A DNA stretch of 22,959 nt from assembly GCA_910577835.1 (NCBI GenBank), contig CAJTOU010000011.1:31484-54442 (forward strand). Direction: 5' to 3'. Under the pieces are notes generated by a model. It did no database searches, was not told the origin of the DNA, and saw nothing but the letters and a program-made list of their open reading frames with translations. Positions 16,328-22,959 of this stretch are shown piece by piece (position 1 is the first letter of the stretch; each line of letters opens with the position of its first letter). This stretch comes from an uncultured Lachnospiraceae bacterium. GTDB taxonomy: Bacteria; Bacillota_A; Clostridia; Lachnospirales; Lachnospiraceae. The position numbers and the translations under genes are program-made.

Positions 16328-16969
16328 ATGAAGAAACAAAACATTTTTCAAAAATTAGAATCTCGTTTATTGATAAGATGTTTAGGTTGTACTTTTTTAA
16401 TTATTTTTGTACTAATTTTAATTTTTGATTTCTGGAAACAGGCAGAGTTCAAACGTCTTTTAGATATCGAATACAATCTTGTGACAGAAGAACATACAAA
16501 CATTTCTACCCTTTTGTACAGCAAAGTTTATCTCGAATCATCAAACGCAGATTTGAATATGCAGTCTTTTGAAGTGGTAAAAAATGCCATGAACAAAACA
16601 GTTTCCTACAATAATATAGAAAAAGTGGCGTTATTTTACGATAGTAAATTGATTGCTGGCACATATCAAAATGCAGACAATATGGATAATCTGCTGCTTC
16701 AAAAACATTACAATAATAAATGTTATCTTGAAGAATATCAAAGTAAAAATTGTCATTATATTAAGGCTATATCATCTGTGACATTATTTGATGATACTTA
16801 TATTTTGATTACAACTACTGACATTTCAGATTTATACAATCTTAAAAACGATTTAACATATAAGATAACCGTTTTTTGTATTATATGCGCATGTATTATT
16901 GTTTTTCCTTTTTTCTTTACCATTAAAAACTTTTTGAAACATTCAAATACCAATAATACACTTCTATGA
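16328..16969 (+). CDS. Kinase-less membrane sensor, paralog of the histidine kinase input domain
   Basis: This 213-residue protein has TM1 at about 12-34, an extracytoplasmic domain of about 130 residues, and TM2 at about 180-203. It then ends with a short polar tail (KHSNTNNTLL). It aligns over its whole length with residues 1-200 of the histidine kinase at 13358-14815: MKKQNIFQKLESRLL with MKISNILPQKLKIHL, LEEYQSKNCHYIKAIS with IEKYKHGKIYYMKTIS, and ITTTDISDLYNL with ITTSDISDIYSY. That alignment makes the ATG at 16328 the best start; an in-frame ATG at 16298 is the alternative (AGGA four bases upstream). There is no HAMP, His box or ATPase domain. It is either a truncated kinase remnant or a true sensor-only protein that could compete with or modify the kinase. 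The reading frame is intact and has promoter-like sequence upstream. It is transcribed away from surface protein paralog 2. Confidence 0.75.
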   Translation: MKKQNIFQKLESRLLIRCLGCTFLIIFVLILIFDFWKQAEFKRLLDIEYNLVTEEHTNISTLLYSKVYLESSNADLNMQSFEVVKNAMNKTVSYNNIEKVALFYDSKLIAGTYQNADNMDNLLLQKHYNNKCYLEEYQSKNCHYIKAISSVTLFDDTYILITTTDISDLYNLKNDLTYKITVFCIICACIIVFPFFFTIKNFLKHSNTNNTLL

Positions 16970-17025
16970 AATTAAGAGTTTCAAAAAATATAACTGATAA
17001 ATTTGATGACATGATACCCCCATGA
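16966..17025 (+). pseudogene. Possible HAMP remnant after the kinase-less sensor
   Basis: In another reading frame, starting with the ATG that overlaps the sensor stop codon, 19 residues read MKLRVSKNITDKFDDMIPP before a stop. The pattern (basic-V-S then D-x-F-x-D-M) resembles the end of a HAMP domain such as the one in the paralogous kinase (RRISVKRRDELGELACSVNDM cut to its ends RRISV and SVNDM). It would fit decay of a former full-length kinase by frameshift and deletion. The match is short and could be chance. Confidence 0.25.
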
Positions 17026-17053
17026 TATTATAAAATAAAGTGCTTCTATAATT

Positions 17054-17101
17054 ACCAGACTCAGAGTTTTCTTTAATTTCAAAGTAAATCTGATGTCTGG
17101 T
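17054..17101 (+). terminator. Weak terminator-like hairpin after the sensor gene
   Basis: ACCAGACTCAG (17054-17064) pairs with CTGATGTCTGGT (17090-17101), with one bulged base. The 25-base interior includes a smaller CTTT/AAAG stem. Only four T residues follow on the plus strand. It lies between the sensor gene and the convergent ATPase gene. The rest of the gap to 17229 holds nothing I recognise apart from the 16-base repeat described separately. Confidence 0.45.
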
Positions 17102-17142
17102 TTTAATATATTTCATATAATCGCACGTTATCCTTTTGCTTA

Positions 17143-17158
17143 TACTGCTCCCTTATGG
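17143..17158 (+). repeat. 16-base direct repeat, left copy
   Basis: TACTGCTCCCTTATGG occurs here and, identically and in the same orientation, at 19027-19042. The two copies bracket the AAA-ATPase/PD-(D/E)XK gene. The similarity stops sharply at both ends of the 16 bases. Confidence 0.8.
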
Positions 17159-17229
17159 CAATAATTTGATAAATATTAATTTAAAAAAAATATCAATCAA
17201 TATCATGTAGATTTACAACCAATTTACTT

Positions 17230-18924
17230 TTATAATGTTACTATTTCACATTTTACATAACACATTTTGTTACAAAACCCAATTCCAATATGAACGCATT
17301 CCTTATATCCATCATCTTTCAGGGGTATATCATAGCCTTTTTCCATAATCTGCTTTAATGCTTTTTCAGCAGCATTTTCCATAAACTTTTTCTTGTCTGC
17401 GATTTTAAATTCTATGATAACTGGATTTTCTGTTCCCTTTCTATTAACAATACACAAATCATATCTTCCATGTCCTGCTTCTCTGTTGGAAGTAATTTTA
17501 TACCCTTTCATATTTATTAGTATTCCAAGCAGAAACCCATGATAAAAATCTTCATGATTGTCCATATAACTGATAAAAACTGACAATATTTTTGCCAATT
17601 CATCCTGAAGAATATTCTCATCTCCCTTTAAAACTGCTGAAAATAACTTCGACAAATTTCCGGATTTTATAATATTTCTGGACCAGATAACTATTTGCTG
17701 ACGATAAATCTTCTTTATTTCTTTATTTGGAATCTTAAGCACCATAACCCTGTCATCATCTTTCATTTTTACTTCCACAGCTTTCAGATACCCTGTAAAG
17801 AAAAGAAAATTCCACAGATTTTCTTCATTTTCATAAATATCCTGATAGGTGATATCTTCAAAGACAGTTTTCTCTATGCTCCCGTCTTGTACAAGTATTT
17901 CAATTTCATCCCTGCTAATATCTGTTGATTTTGACAACAAATCTTTGATAATAGAATTTGAACTGGTATTTGACCAATATTCCACAGGCAGAGCGCTTTC
18001 ATCTGCAAAAGCTGCTCTTGTATAATTAATCAAACTCCATGGGTTATATACTTCCGTTTTTCCAAAAATATAACCATCATACCATTCCTTTATTATATTA
18101 GATTTTGATTCAATATGATAATCAGACAACAGTTTATTCACTTCATCTTGAGTAAACCCAAAATGCTCATTATATACTGTATTTAAAATGGATATGACAT
18201 CAAGATTATTCAACCCAGTAAAAATAGATTCTTTGCTAATTCTTAAACAGCCAGTAATAACAGCAAATTTTAAGGAGGGATTGCTTTTTAATGCAGATTC
18301 AAACAATGAGCGAATAAAATCTGTCATCTGCTTATAAAATCCGCAATAATACGCATTTTCAAGTGGTACATCATATTCGTCAATCAATATAATTACTTTT
18401 TGCTGATAATACTCTTCCAAACATCTGGAAAGAAACGCTAACGCTTCCAGCCATGCGCTGCTCTCCATATTTTCATTTGACAATAATTCGAACTTTTCTC
18501 TGTCAATTTCATTTTTTAATTTTGGAACAATATACCCATGCCGTCTGTATTCCTTTGCAATTTCCAACTTCACCATATTACAGGCATTCTCAAAAACAGC
18601 CTGTTTTCCTGATTTTAAAGAAAGCTGAATAACAGGATATTGTTCCTGATAAGCAGTATATTTTTCACCTTCTGTCATGATTTTTTTATCTTTAAATAAA
18701 TATGTATTACTGCTTCCATCAACAGGTTTTTCAAAAAAGTACCTGAGCATACTTAAATTCAATGTTTTTCCGAAACGCCGTGGACGAGTAAAAAGATTAA
18801 CAAATGCAAGATTATTTATTAAATCTTTAATTAACAAAGTTTTGTCAACATAATAATAATCTTCATCAATGAGTTTTTTATAATCATCAATTCCAACTGG
18901 AAGTAATTTTCTGTCCATAAACAT
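17230..18924 (-). CDS. AAA-ATPase-like protein with C-terminal PD-(D/E)XK nuclease-like domain
   Basis: This 564-residue protein belongs to the family usually annotated AAA-ATPase-like (PF09820) plus PDDEXK_9 (PF08011). The N-terminus carries the family signature LPVGIDDYKKLIDEDYYYVD. It has a P-loop variant RPRRFGKT with Lys53 and Thr54, and a Walker B IILIDEYD at 178-185. Near the C-terminus are D489, then E505 and K507 (YDLCIVN and VIIEFKIAD), consistent with an intact PD-(D/E)XK core. The family has no agreed function, is often present in many copies per genome in gut Firmicutes and Bacteroidetes, and is suspected to have mobile or defence-related roles. AAGGAGTG precedes the first ATG; a second ATG two codons later is an alternative start. 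It has its own promoter and is bracketed by a 16-base direct repeat. It shows no functional link to its neighbours. Confidence 0.9.
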   Translation of the reverse strand: MFMDRKLLPVGIDDYKKLIDEDYYYVDKTLLIKDLINNLAFVNLFTRPRRFGKTLNLSMLRYFFEKPVDGSSNTYLFKDKKIMTEGEKYTAYQEQYPVIQLSLKSGKQAVFENACNMVKLEIAKEYRRHGYIVPKLKNEIDREKFELLSNENMESSAWLEALAFLSRCLEEYYQQKVIILIDEYDVPLENAYYCGFYKQMTDFIRSLFESALKSNPSLKFAVITGCLRISKESIFTGLNNLDVISILNTVYNEHFGFTQDEVNKLLSDYHIESKSNIIKEWYDGYIFGKTEVYNPWSLINYTRAAFADESALPVEYWSNTSSNSIIKDLLSKSTDISRDEIEILVQDGSIEKTVFEDITYQDIYENEENLWNFLFFTGYLKAVEVKMKDDDRVMVLKIPNKEIKKIYRQQIVIWSRNIIKSGNLSKLFSAVLKGDENILQDELAKILSVFISYMDNHEDFYHGFLLGILINMKGYKITSNREAGHGRYDLCIVNRKGTENPVIIEFKIADKKKFMENAAEKALKQIMEKGYDIPLKDDGYKECVHIGIGFCNKMCYVKCEIVTL

Positions 18925-18971
18925 TTCACTCCTTTTATATATAATAAACTTCTATTATCTTCTGTCATTAA

Positions 18972-19000
18972 AGTATAATCCACATATTAAAAAAAATCAA
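18972..19000 (-). promoter_or_regulatory. Promoter of the AAA-ATPase-like gene
   Basis: On the minus strand, TTGATT (18995-19000) and TATACT (18972-18977) are separated by 17 bases. The leader is about 40 bases. The promoter lies inside the interval bracketed by the 16-base direct repeats, so the cassette carries its own transcription start. Confidence 0.7.
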
Positions 19001-19026
19001 GTAAATGCCCTGTTTCACAAAAAATC

Positions 19027-19042
19027 TACTGCTCCCTTATGG
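19027..19042 (+). repeat. 16-base direct repeat, right copy
   Basis: This is the second identical copy of TACTGCTCCCTTATGG, 1884 bases from the first and in the same orientation. It lies between the promoter of the AAA-ATPase-like gene and the terminator of the sugar transferase gene. Confidence 0.8.
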
Positions 19043-19072
19043 GGGTTTGCCTAAATACAGCTATTTTTTATA

Positions 19073-19100
19073 AAAAGGTTCACATTACTGTGAACCTTTT
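19073..19100 (-). terminator. Terminator overlapping the end of the sugar transferase gene
   Basis: This is a perfect 12-base-pair inverted repeat (AAAAGGTTCACA, 19073-19084, and its complement, 19089-19100) with a four-base loop, followed on the minus strand by a TTTTTATAAAAAA tract. The TAA stop codon of the sugar transferase is in the loop (19085-19087), so the last four sense codons form one arm of the terminator. Confidence 0.88.
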
Positions 19101-20506
19101 CCTGTAAACAAAACCGCAACTGTTTTAAACAATATTTTTATATCCAGTCCTATATTCCATTCCGTAATATATTTTGTATCCAGCGCAACCACCTCGTCAA
19201 AGTCAGTAATCTCACTTCTTCCGCTTACCTGCCACATACCTGTAAGCCCCGGTTTAATCGCCATTCTTCTTCTATGGTGTTTATTATACTTTTCCCATTC
19301 ATCAATCGTCGGAGGTCTTGTCCCTACCAGACTCATATCTCCCTTTAATACATTAAAAAACTGAGGAAATTCATCAATCGAAGTTTTTCTGATAAAATGG
19401 CCGATTCCTTTGATAATTCTCGGGTCATTATCCATTTTAAACATCATTCCCGATTTTATTTTATTATTTTCCATCAGCTCTTTTTTTCGTTCCTCCGCAT
19501 CCATATACATGCTTCGAAATTTATAAATCTTAAACAGCTTTCCATTTTTTCCAACTCTTGTCTGTGAAAAAAAAATCGGTCCCGGAGAACAGATAAAGAT
19601 AGCCGGAGCCACAAAAATACATAACACCAGTGTAATCAGACATCCTGCAACCCCACCGCAGATGTCCATAACACGCTTTACAAAAATCTGCCGGTTGCTT
19701 GAGGCGGACACATAGCTTGTCACAGCCGTATAGCCGCATACATTTTCTATCTTCTTTTTTCCACTGTCAAGACCACATTCCATAATCGCTGTATGTACTG
19801 TAATTCCCATTTCTCTGCAGTCCTCCAGTATAGGACTGAGTTCCTCCTGATTATCATGATAGGCAGTAATGACTTCATCTACCCAGTTCTGGCACATATA
19901 AGCTACTGCTGTTTCTTTTGACGCCACCACAGGAATTTCACATATCTTTGTTCCTGTCATATCTTCATCCAGAATAATAATTCCATTTAACTGCCTGTCA
20001 TCGAAATTATTTCTGCATATCCGACTGACAAATTTCCCTGCACTTTCCATGTCAATAATCACAATCATGGACTTTCTGCCTTTGCCGCTGGCAAGTGCCC
20101 GCTGCTTGATTATCCTTTTTCTGTATATTCTCGTAATATAACATAAAATAATAGATATTTCCCACATTAATATTACAATCATCCGGGAGTACTGTTCTCC
20201 TGTTTTTGAAATAAAACTGAATAAAATAAAGCCGGTAATTGTCAGGGAAACATGATATATTGTTTCTTTAAACTCTTTAAAATACCCTCTTCTTAAAATA
20301 CCTTTATAGCTTTGCGCAAAAAAAACAATCACAATATCCGTAATGGTAACAATTACCATCATCTGCTGATAGATTGTTTCTAAAAAAGGATTCCTCAGTC
20401 CGTTGCGGAAAATGTATGCTACAAAAAGTGCGATTTGTATACAGAAAATATCCTGAATAATGAAATCAAGATGCTTCATCCAACTGCTTGACCGTTTTTT
20501 ATACAT
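19085..20506 (-). CDS. Polyprenyl-phosphate sugar-1-phosphate transferase (exopolysaccharide initiation)
   Basis: This is a membrane glycosyl-1-phosphate transferase of about 473 residues, WbaP/WcaJ-like. It transfers a sugar phosphate from a nucleotide sugar to undecaprenyl phosphate, the first step of exopolysaccharide or capsule synthesis. The N-terminal half has about four membrane helices and a cytoplasmic Rossmann-like region (GRKSMIVIIDMESAGKFV). The C-terminal catalytic domain shows a membrane helix, PGPIFFSQTRVGKNGK, KIYKFRSMYMDAE, RKTSIDEFPQFFNVLKGDM, VGTRPP and KPGLTGMWQVSGRS, all diagnostic of bacterial sugar transferases. I prefer the ATG at 20504-20506 because GGAG lies nine bases upstream; an ATG five codons earlier has only ACAGG directly against it. 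No other polysaccharide gene is in the window, so it stands alone, with its own promoter, structured leader and terminator. The sugar (glucose or galactose) cannot be decided. Confidence 0.92.
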   Translation of the reverse strand: MYKKRSSSWMKHLDFIIQDIFCIQIALFVAYIFRNGLRNPFLETIYQQMMVIVTITDIVIVFFAQSYKGILRRGYFKEFKETIYHVSLTITGFILFSFISKTGEQYSRMIVILMWEISIILCYITRIYRKRIIKQRALASGKGRKSMIVIIDMESAGKFVSRICRNNFDDRQLNGIIILDEDMTGTKICEIPVVASKETAVAYMCQNWVDEVITAYHDNQEELSPILEDCREMGITVHTAIMECGLDSGKKKIENVCGYTAVTSYVSASSNRQIFVKRVMDICGGVAGCLITLVLCIFVAPAIFICSPGPIFFSQTRVGKNGKLFKIYKFRSMYMDAEERKKELMENNKIKSGMMFKMDNDPRIIKGIGHFIRKTSIDEFPQFFNVLKGDMSLVGTRPPTIDEWEKYNKHHRRRMAIKPGLTGMWQVSGRSEITDFDEVVALDTKYITEWNIGLDIKILFKTVAVLFTGKGSQ

Positions 20507-20558
20507 TATGTATTTCTCCATCCTGTTTTACTATAAAATATTTTTACTTAAAATCATG

Positions 20559-20604
20559 CAGTCAGCGTGTTATGGGACCAGCCAAAGACTGCCCTCGCTG
20601 ACTG
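20559..20604 (-). promoter_or_regulatory. Structured RNA leader of the sugar transferase gene
   Basis: On the minus strand, a perfect nine-base-pair stem (CAGTCAGCG, 20596-20604, with CGCTGACTG, 20559-20567) encloses a second interrupted stem (GGG/CCC plus CAG/CTG with a two-base bulge and a seven-base loop). The structure begins about 14 bases after the predicted transcription start and ends 52 bases before the ATG. GC-rich conserved-looking stems in otherwise AT-rich DNA suggest a regulatory RNA element. There is no clear U-tract after it, and I could not match it to a known riboswitch. Confidence 0.55.
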
Positions 20605-20624
20605 TCAGATAAGTTAATATTTTA

Positions 20625-20653
20625 AGTTTAATATATCTTTTTGAATCTGTCAA
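20625..20653 (-). promoter_or_regulatory. Promoter of the sugar transferase gene
   Basis: On the minus strand, TTGACA (20648-20653) is a perfect -35 hexamer, followed after 17 bases by TAAACT (20625-20630, four of six matches). The transcript would start near 20618, just ahead of the structured leader. Confidence 0.6.
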
Positions 20654-20722
20654 TCTGTAAATAAAAATTTAAAAAGGGAAATTTATAGAAAATTTGCAAG
20701 GAATTTCCTGTGAAACAAACAG

Positions 20723-20759
20723 GAAGACAGAACAAGTTTTTCAGCTTTATTCTGTCTTC
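20723..20759 (-). terminator. Terminator after gltD
   Basis: This is a ten-base-pair perfect stem (GAAGACAGAA, 20723-20732, with its complement, 20750-20759) and a 17-base loop, about 58 bases after the gltD stop. The minus-strand tail is only moderately T-rich (CCTGTTTGTTT), so termination strength is uncertain. The position fits the end of the gltBD transcript. Confidence 0.65.
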
Positions 20760-20817
20760 TCAAAATAATTATTCTACATAAAAAATATTATAATTAAATG
20801 CAATTAAGTTTGTGTGA

Positions 20818-22305
20818 TTATACAATATTTGTATATCCCATTAAACTTTCATCTACTGCTTTTGCTGCTTCTCTTCCTTCCTTAATCGCCCATACAACCA
20901 AGGACTGCCCTCTGTGCATATCCCCTGCTGTAAATACATTTTTTACATTTGTTTCATACCTTCCCGCATCTGTTTTTACATTAGAGCGCTCATTTGTCTG
21001 AACTCCAAACGCCTTTGTGACATATTCCTGACTTCCCAGAAAACCTGCCGCAATCAACACCATATCACAATCAACCACATATTCACTGCCTGCAATCTCT
21101 GCCATCGTCATTCTTCCTGTCTCCTCATCTTTTTTCGATTCCAGCTTTACAAGTTTTACCTTTATAAGATTTCCCTTTTTATCTGCGATAAATTCCTTTA
21201 CCGTTGTCTGATAAACTCTCGGGTCATGACCAAATTTTGAGATTGCCTCCTCCTGACCATAATCTGTCTTCAGGATTCTTGGCCACTGCGGCCATGGATT
21301 GCTGTCCAGACGCTGCACCGGCGGTTTTGGCATCATTTCTACCTGTATAATACTTGTGCATCCATGTCTTATGGATGTTCCCACACAGTCATTTCCTGTA
21401 TCACCCCCGCCGATTACCATTACCTTTTTGCCTTTTGCAGAAATATAGCTTCCTTCCTTTAGGCCATTGTCCAGAAGTGCTTTTGTAGTTGATTTCAGAA
21501 AATCAACCGCAAAGTAAATTCCCTTTGCCTCTCTTCCTGCTGCCTTGATATCTCTTGGATTTGAAGCTCCACAGGCCAGTATTACCTTATCATAATTTTT
21601 CAGAATATCTGCGGCCTTTACTTCTTCTCCCACATTGGCACCAGTAATAAACTCAACACCCTCTTCCTTCATAATCGCCGTTTTTCTATCAATCACCCAT
21701 TTTTCCAGCTTCATATTCGGGATTCCATACATTAAAAGTCCTCCGATTCTGTCCGAGCGCTCGTATACAGTTACACTGTGCCCTCTTCTGTTTAATGTAT
21801 CTGCCGCTGCCAGTCCCGAAGGACCGGAACCTATTACAGCAATTTTCTTCCCTGTTCTTACCTTTGGTGCTTGCGGTCCGGCATAGCCCTTTTCATAAGC
21901 ATTTTCAATAATACCATGCTCGTTTTCCTTCGTTGTCACAGCATCTCCGTTTAAACCACAGGTACATGCCGCCTCACAAAGCGCAGGGCAGACTCTTGAT
22001 GTAAATTCAGGAAAATTATTTGTCTTTTTCAGTCTGTAATAAGCTTCTTCCCAGTTTCCATGATATACAAGGTCATTCCATTCCGGCACAAGATTATTTA
22101 ACGGACATCCGGATGCACCGCCAGGCAGCATAAGTCCTGCCTGACAGAACGGCACACCGCACTCCATACATCTTGCCGCCTGCGTCTGCTGCTCTTCCAT
22201 TGATAAAGGAGTATGGAATTCCTTAAAGTTTTTGATTCTCTCTAATGGTGAAACTGCTGTACTTGTTTCACGCTCATATTCTAAAAATCCTGTTGGCTTT
22301 CCCAT
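20818..22305 (-). CDS. gltD: Glutamate synthase small (beta) subunit
   Basis: This 495-residue flavin and iron-sulfur subunit delivers electrons from NAD(P)H to the large subunit GltB for the synthesis of glutamate from glutamine and 2-oxoglutarate, in the cytoplasm. The N-terminus has two cysteine groups for 4Fe-4S clusters: C46, C49, C54 and C67 (CMECGVPFC, CPLNN), and C106, C110, C114 and C116 (CPALCEAACTC). The FAD-binding fingerprint GSGPSG is at 159-164, a second Rossmann motif for the nicotinamide cofactor (VIGGGDTGND) lies near 290, and a C-terminal FAD motif (FTAGDMHRGQ) follows. The length is normal for the family. AAGGAGGAG precedes the ATG, and the GltB stop codon lies 12 bases upstream, directly against this ribosome binding site. 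The gene is typical and intact. Confidence 0.97.
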   Translation of the reverse strand: MGKPTGFLEYERETSTAVSPLERIKNFKEFHTPLSMEEQQTQAARCMECGVPFCQAGLMLPGGASGCPLNNLVPEWNDLVYHGNWEEAYYRLKKTNNFPEFTSRVCPALCEAACTCGLNGDAVTTKENEHGIIENAYEKGYAGPQAPKVRTGKKIAVIGSGPSGLAAADTLNRRGHSVTVYERSDRIGGLLMYGIPNMKLEKWVIDRKTAIMKEEGVEFITGANVGEEVKAADILKNYDKVILACGASNPRDIKAAGREAKGIYFAVDFLKSTTKALLDNGLKEGSYISAKGKKVMVIGGGDTGNDCVGTSIRHGCTSIIQVEMMPKPPVQRLDSNPWPQWPRILKTDYGQEEAISKFGHDPRVYQTTVKEFIADKKGNLIKVKLVKLESKKDEETGRMTMAEIAGSEYVVDCDMVLIAAGFLGSQEYVTKAFGVQTNERSNVKTDAGRYETNVKNVFTAGDMHRGQSLVVWAIKEGREAAKAVDESLMGYTNIV

Positions 22306-22317
22306 TTTTTCTCCTCC

Positions 22318-22920
22318 TTATTTCGCAATTGCATAAAATGCTTCTATTTTTGCCTGCTCACTGCTTAATCCCTTTTCTTCCATCTGAACAATCTTCTTTA
22401 ACATGGCCGCATAATCATAAGAAATAATCTTTTTAAATTTTGGAAGATATTCACCGAAATTATCAAGAACTTCTTTTCCTCTTGTGGAATTTGTATACGC
22501 CACATGCTCCTGAATCATGGTTTTTAACTGCAATACATCATATTTATCTGTGACTTCTTTCATAAATACAAGCTCTTTGTTTACTTTTGTATAAAGGCTC
22601 CTGCTCTCATCAAGAACATACGCAATACCGCCGCTCATTCCTGCTGCAAAGTTTTTTCCGACACTTCCAAGTATTACCACACAACCGCCGGTCATATATT
22701 CGCATCCATGCTCGCCTACCCCTTCTACTACTGCGGTAGCACCGGAATTGCGCACACAGAAGCGTTCTCCTGCCACGCCGTTTATAAACGCTTTGCCGCT
22801 TGTTGCACCATAAAGCGCCACATTTCCAATAATAATATTTTCACTTTCTTTAAAACCAGAACCCTTTGGAGGATATACAATCAGTTTTCCTCCCGAAAGC
22901 CCCTTGCCGAAATAATCATT
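22318..22920 (-). CDS. gltB: Glutamate synthase large (alpha) subunit, C-terminal fragment
   Basis: About 200 C-terminal residues of GltB are present, covering the GXGXG beta-helix domain (YFGKGLSGGKLIVYPPKGSG, then VALYGATSGKAFINGVAGE) and the C-terminal tail (LPKFKKIISYDYAAMLKK). The gene has no start here: the GTG at 22821 is an internal valine codon and not an initiation site. The coding sequence reads correctly up to about 22920, where an inverted copy of nearby sequence begins. The real gene would continue for more than 1200 further residues. The small subunit gltD follows in the same operon. Confidence 0.93.
   Translation of the reverse strand, partial: NDYFGKGLSGGKLIVYPPKGSGFKESENIIIGNVALYGATSGKAFINGVAGERFCVRNSGATAVVEGVGEHGCEYMTGGCVVILGSVGKNFAAGMSGGIAYVLDESRSLYTKVNKELVFMKEVTDKYDVLQLKTMIQEHVAYTNSTRGKEVLDNFGEYLPKFKKIISYDYAAMLKKIVQMEEKGLSSEQAKIEAFYAIAK
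22792..22828 (+). repeat. Source copy of the terminal inverted repeat (gltB)
   Basis: These 37 bases of the gltB coding sequence reappear exactly in reverse complement at 22923-22959. This copy is in the correct GltB reading frame. Confidence 0.95.
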
Positions 22921-22922
22921 AC

Positions 22923-22959
22923 TGGAAATGTGGCGCTTTATGGTGCAACAAGCGGCAAA
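22923..22959 (-). repeat. Inverted copy at contig end (likely chimeric artefact)
   Basis: This is an exact reverse complement of 22792-22828, reaching the last base of the window. Read in the GltB frame it would encode FAACCTIKRHISS, which does not fit GltB. It is therefore best explained as a fold-back chimera or assembly error and not biology. Confidence 0.9.

Noticed and set aside
15940..19055. 12-base match TTTAGGCAAACC (15940-15951) and its complement at 19044-19055
   Set aside because: A 12-base match is expected many times by chance in a window of this size. It is not linked to either gene in a consistent way.
20559..20604. Cyclic-di-GMP or tetrahydrofolate riboswitch in the sugar transferase leader
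   Set aside because: The element is too short and lacks the conserved core sequences that I would expect for those classes. It is kept only as an unassigned structured leader.
1..22959. CRISPR array, tRNA, rRNA or insertion sequence
   Set aside because: No regularly spaced repeats, cloverleaf sequences, ribosomal RNA stretches or transposase-like frames were seen.

Overview
The window looks like chromosomal DNA of a low-GC Gram-positive Clostridia bacterium, most probably a Lachnospiraceae gut commensal. The evidence is AT-rich intergenic DNA, strong AGGAGG-type ribosome binding sites, consensus sigma-A promoters, a TPKTGD sortase-like tail, MalF/MalG-type sugar permeases with no linked ATPase, and a DUF5696/YIP1-type gene pair that I associate with this family. 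The assignment is an inference from gene content. Both ends carry sequencing or assembly artefacts: bases 1-16 are the end of a Nextera transposase mosaic-end adapter, and the last 37 bases are an inverted copy of gltB sequence from about 130 bases earlier.

Bases 44-11974 (minus strand) form a tight seven-gene operon behind one perfect-consensus promoter (12088-12116). In transcription order the genes are: a very large extracellular solute-binding protein with extra N-terminal beta-rich modules; a MalF/MalG-type permease pair; a secreted NHL-propeller/TPR protein fused to a YIP1-like membrane domain; a secreted DUF5696-like protein with possible glycosidase-like architecture; and a second permease pair with long lysine-rich cytoplasmic tails. 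The left part of the operon may continue off the window. No ATP-binding subunit is present, so a shared MsmX-type ATPase encoded elsewhere is the likely energiser. I read the operon as a candidate capture, processing and import system for an extracellular glycan. The substrate is unknown, and this is the most interesting part of the window.

Bases 12351-17101 hold a small signalling island. Two paralogous secreted, membrane- or wall-anchored beta-rich proteins (12421-13230 and 15108-15902) lie next to two proteins with the same extracytoplasmic sensor domain. One is a complete histidine kinase (13358-14815). The other is a sensor with no kinase (16328-16969). The arrangement suggests an ancient duplication of a surface-protein plus sensor cassette, with the kinase lost from the second copy. 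No response regulator is nearby.

Bases 17143-19042 contain an AAA-ATPase-like/PD-(D/E)XK protein gene flanked by a 16-base direct repeat, which may mark insertion of an accessory cassette. Bases 19073-20653 contain a polyprenyl-phosphate sugar transferase gene (exopolysaccharide initiation type) with its own promoter, a structured RNA leader and a terminator whose loop contains the gene's stop codon. Bases 20723-22920 contain gltD and the 3' end of gltB (glutamate synthase), which are housekeeping nitrogen-assimilation genes. No tRNA, rRNA, CRISPR array or recognisable insertion sequence was seen.
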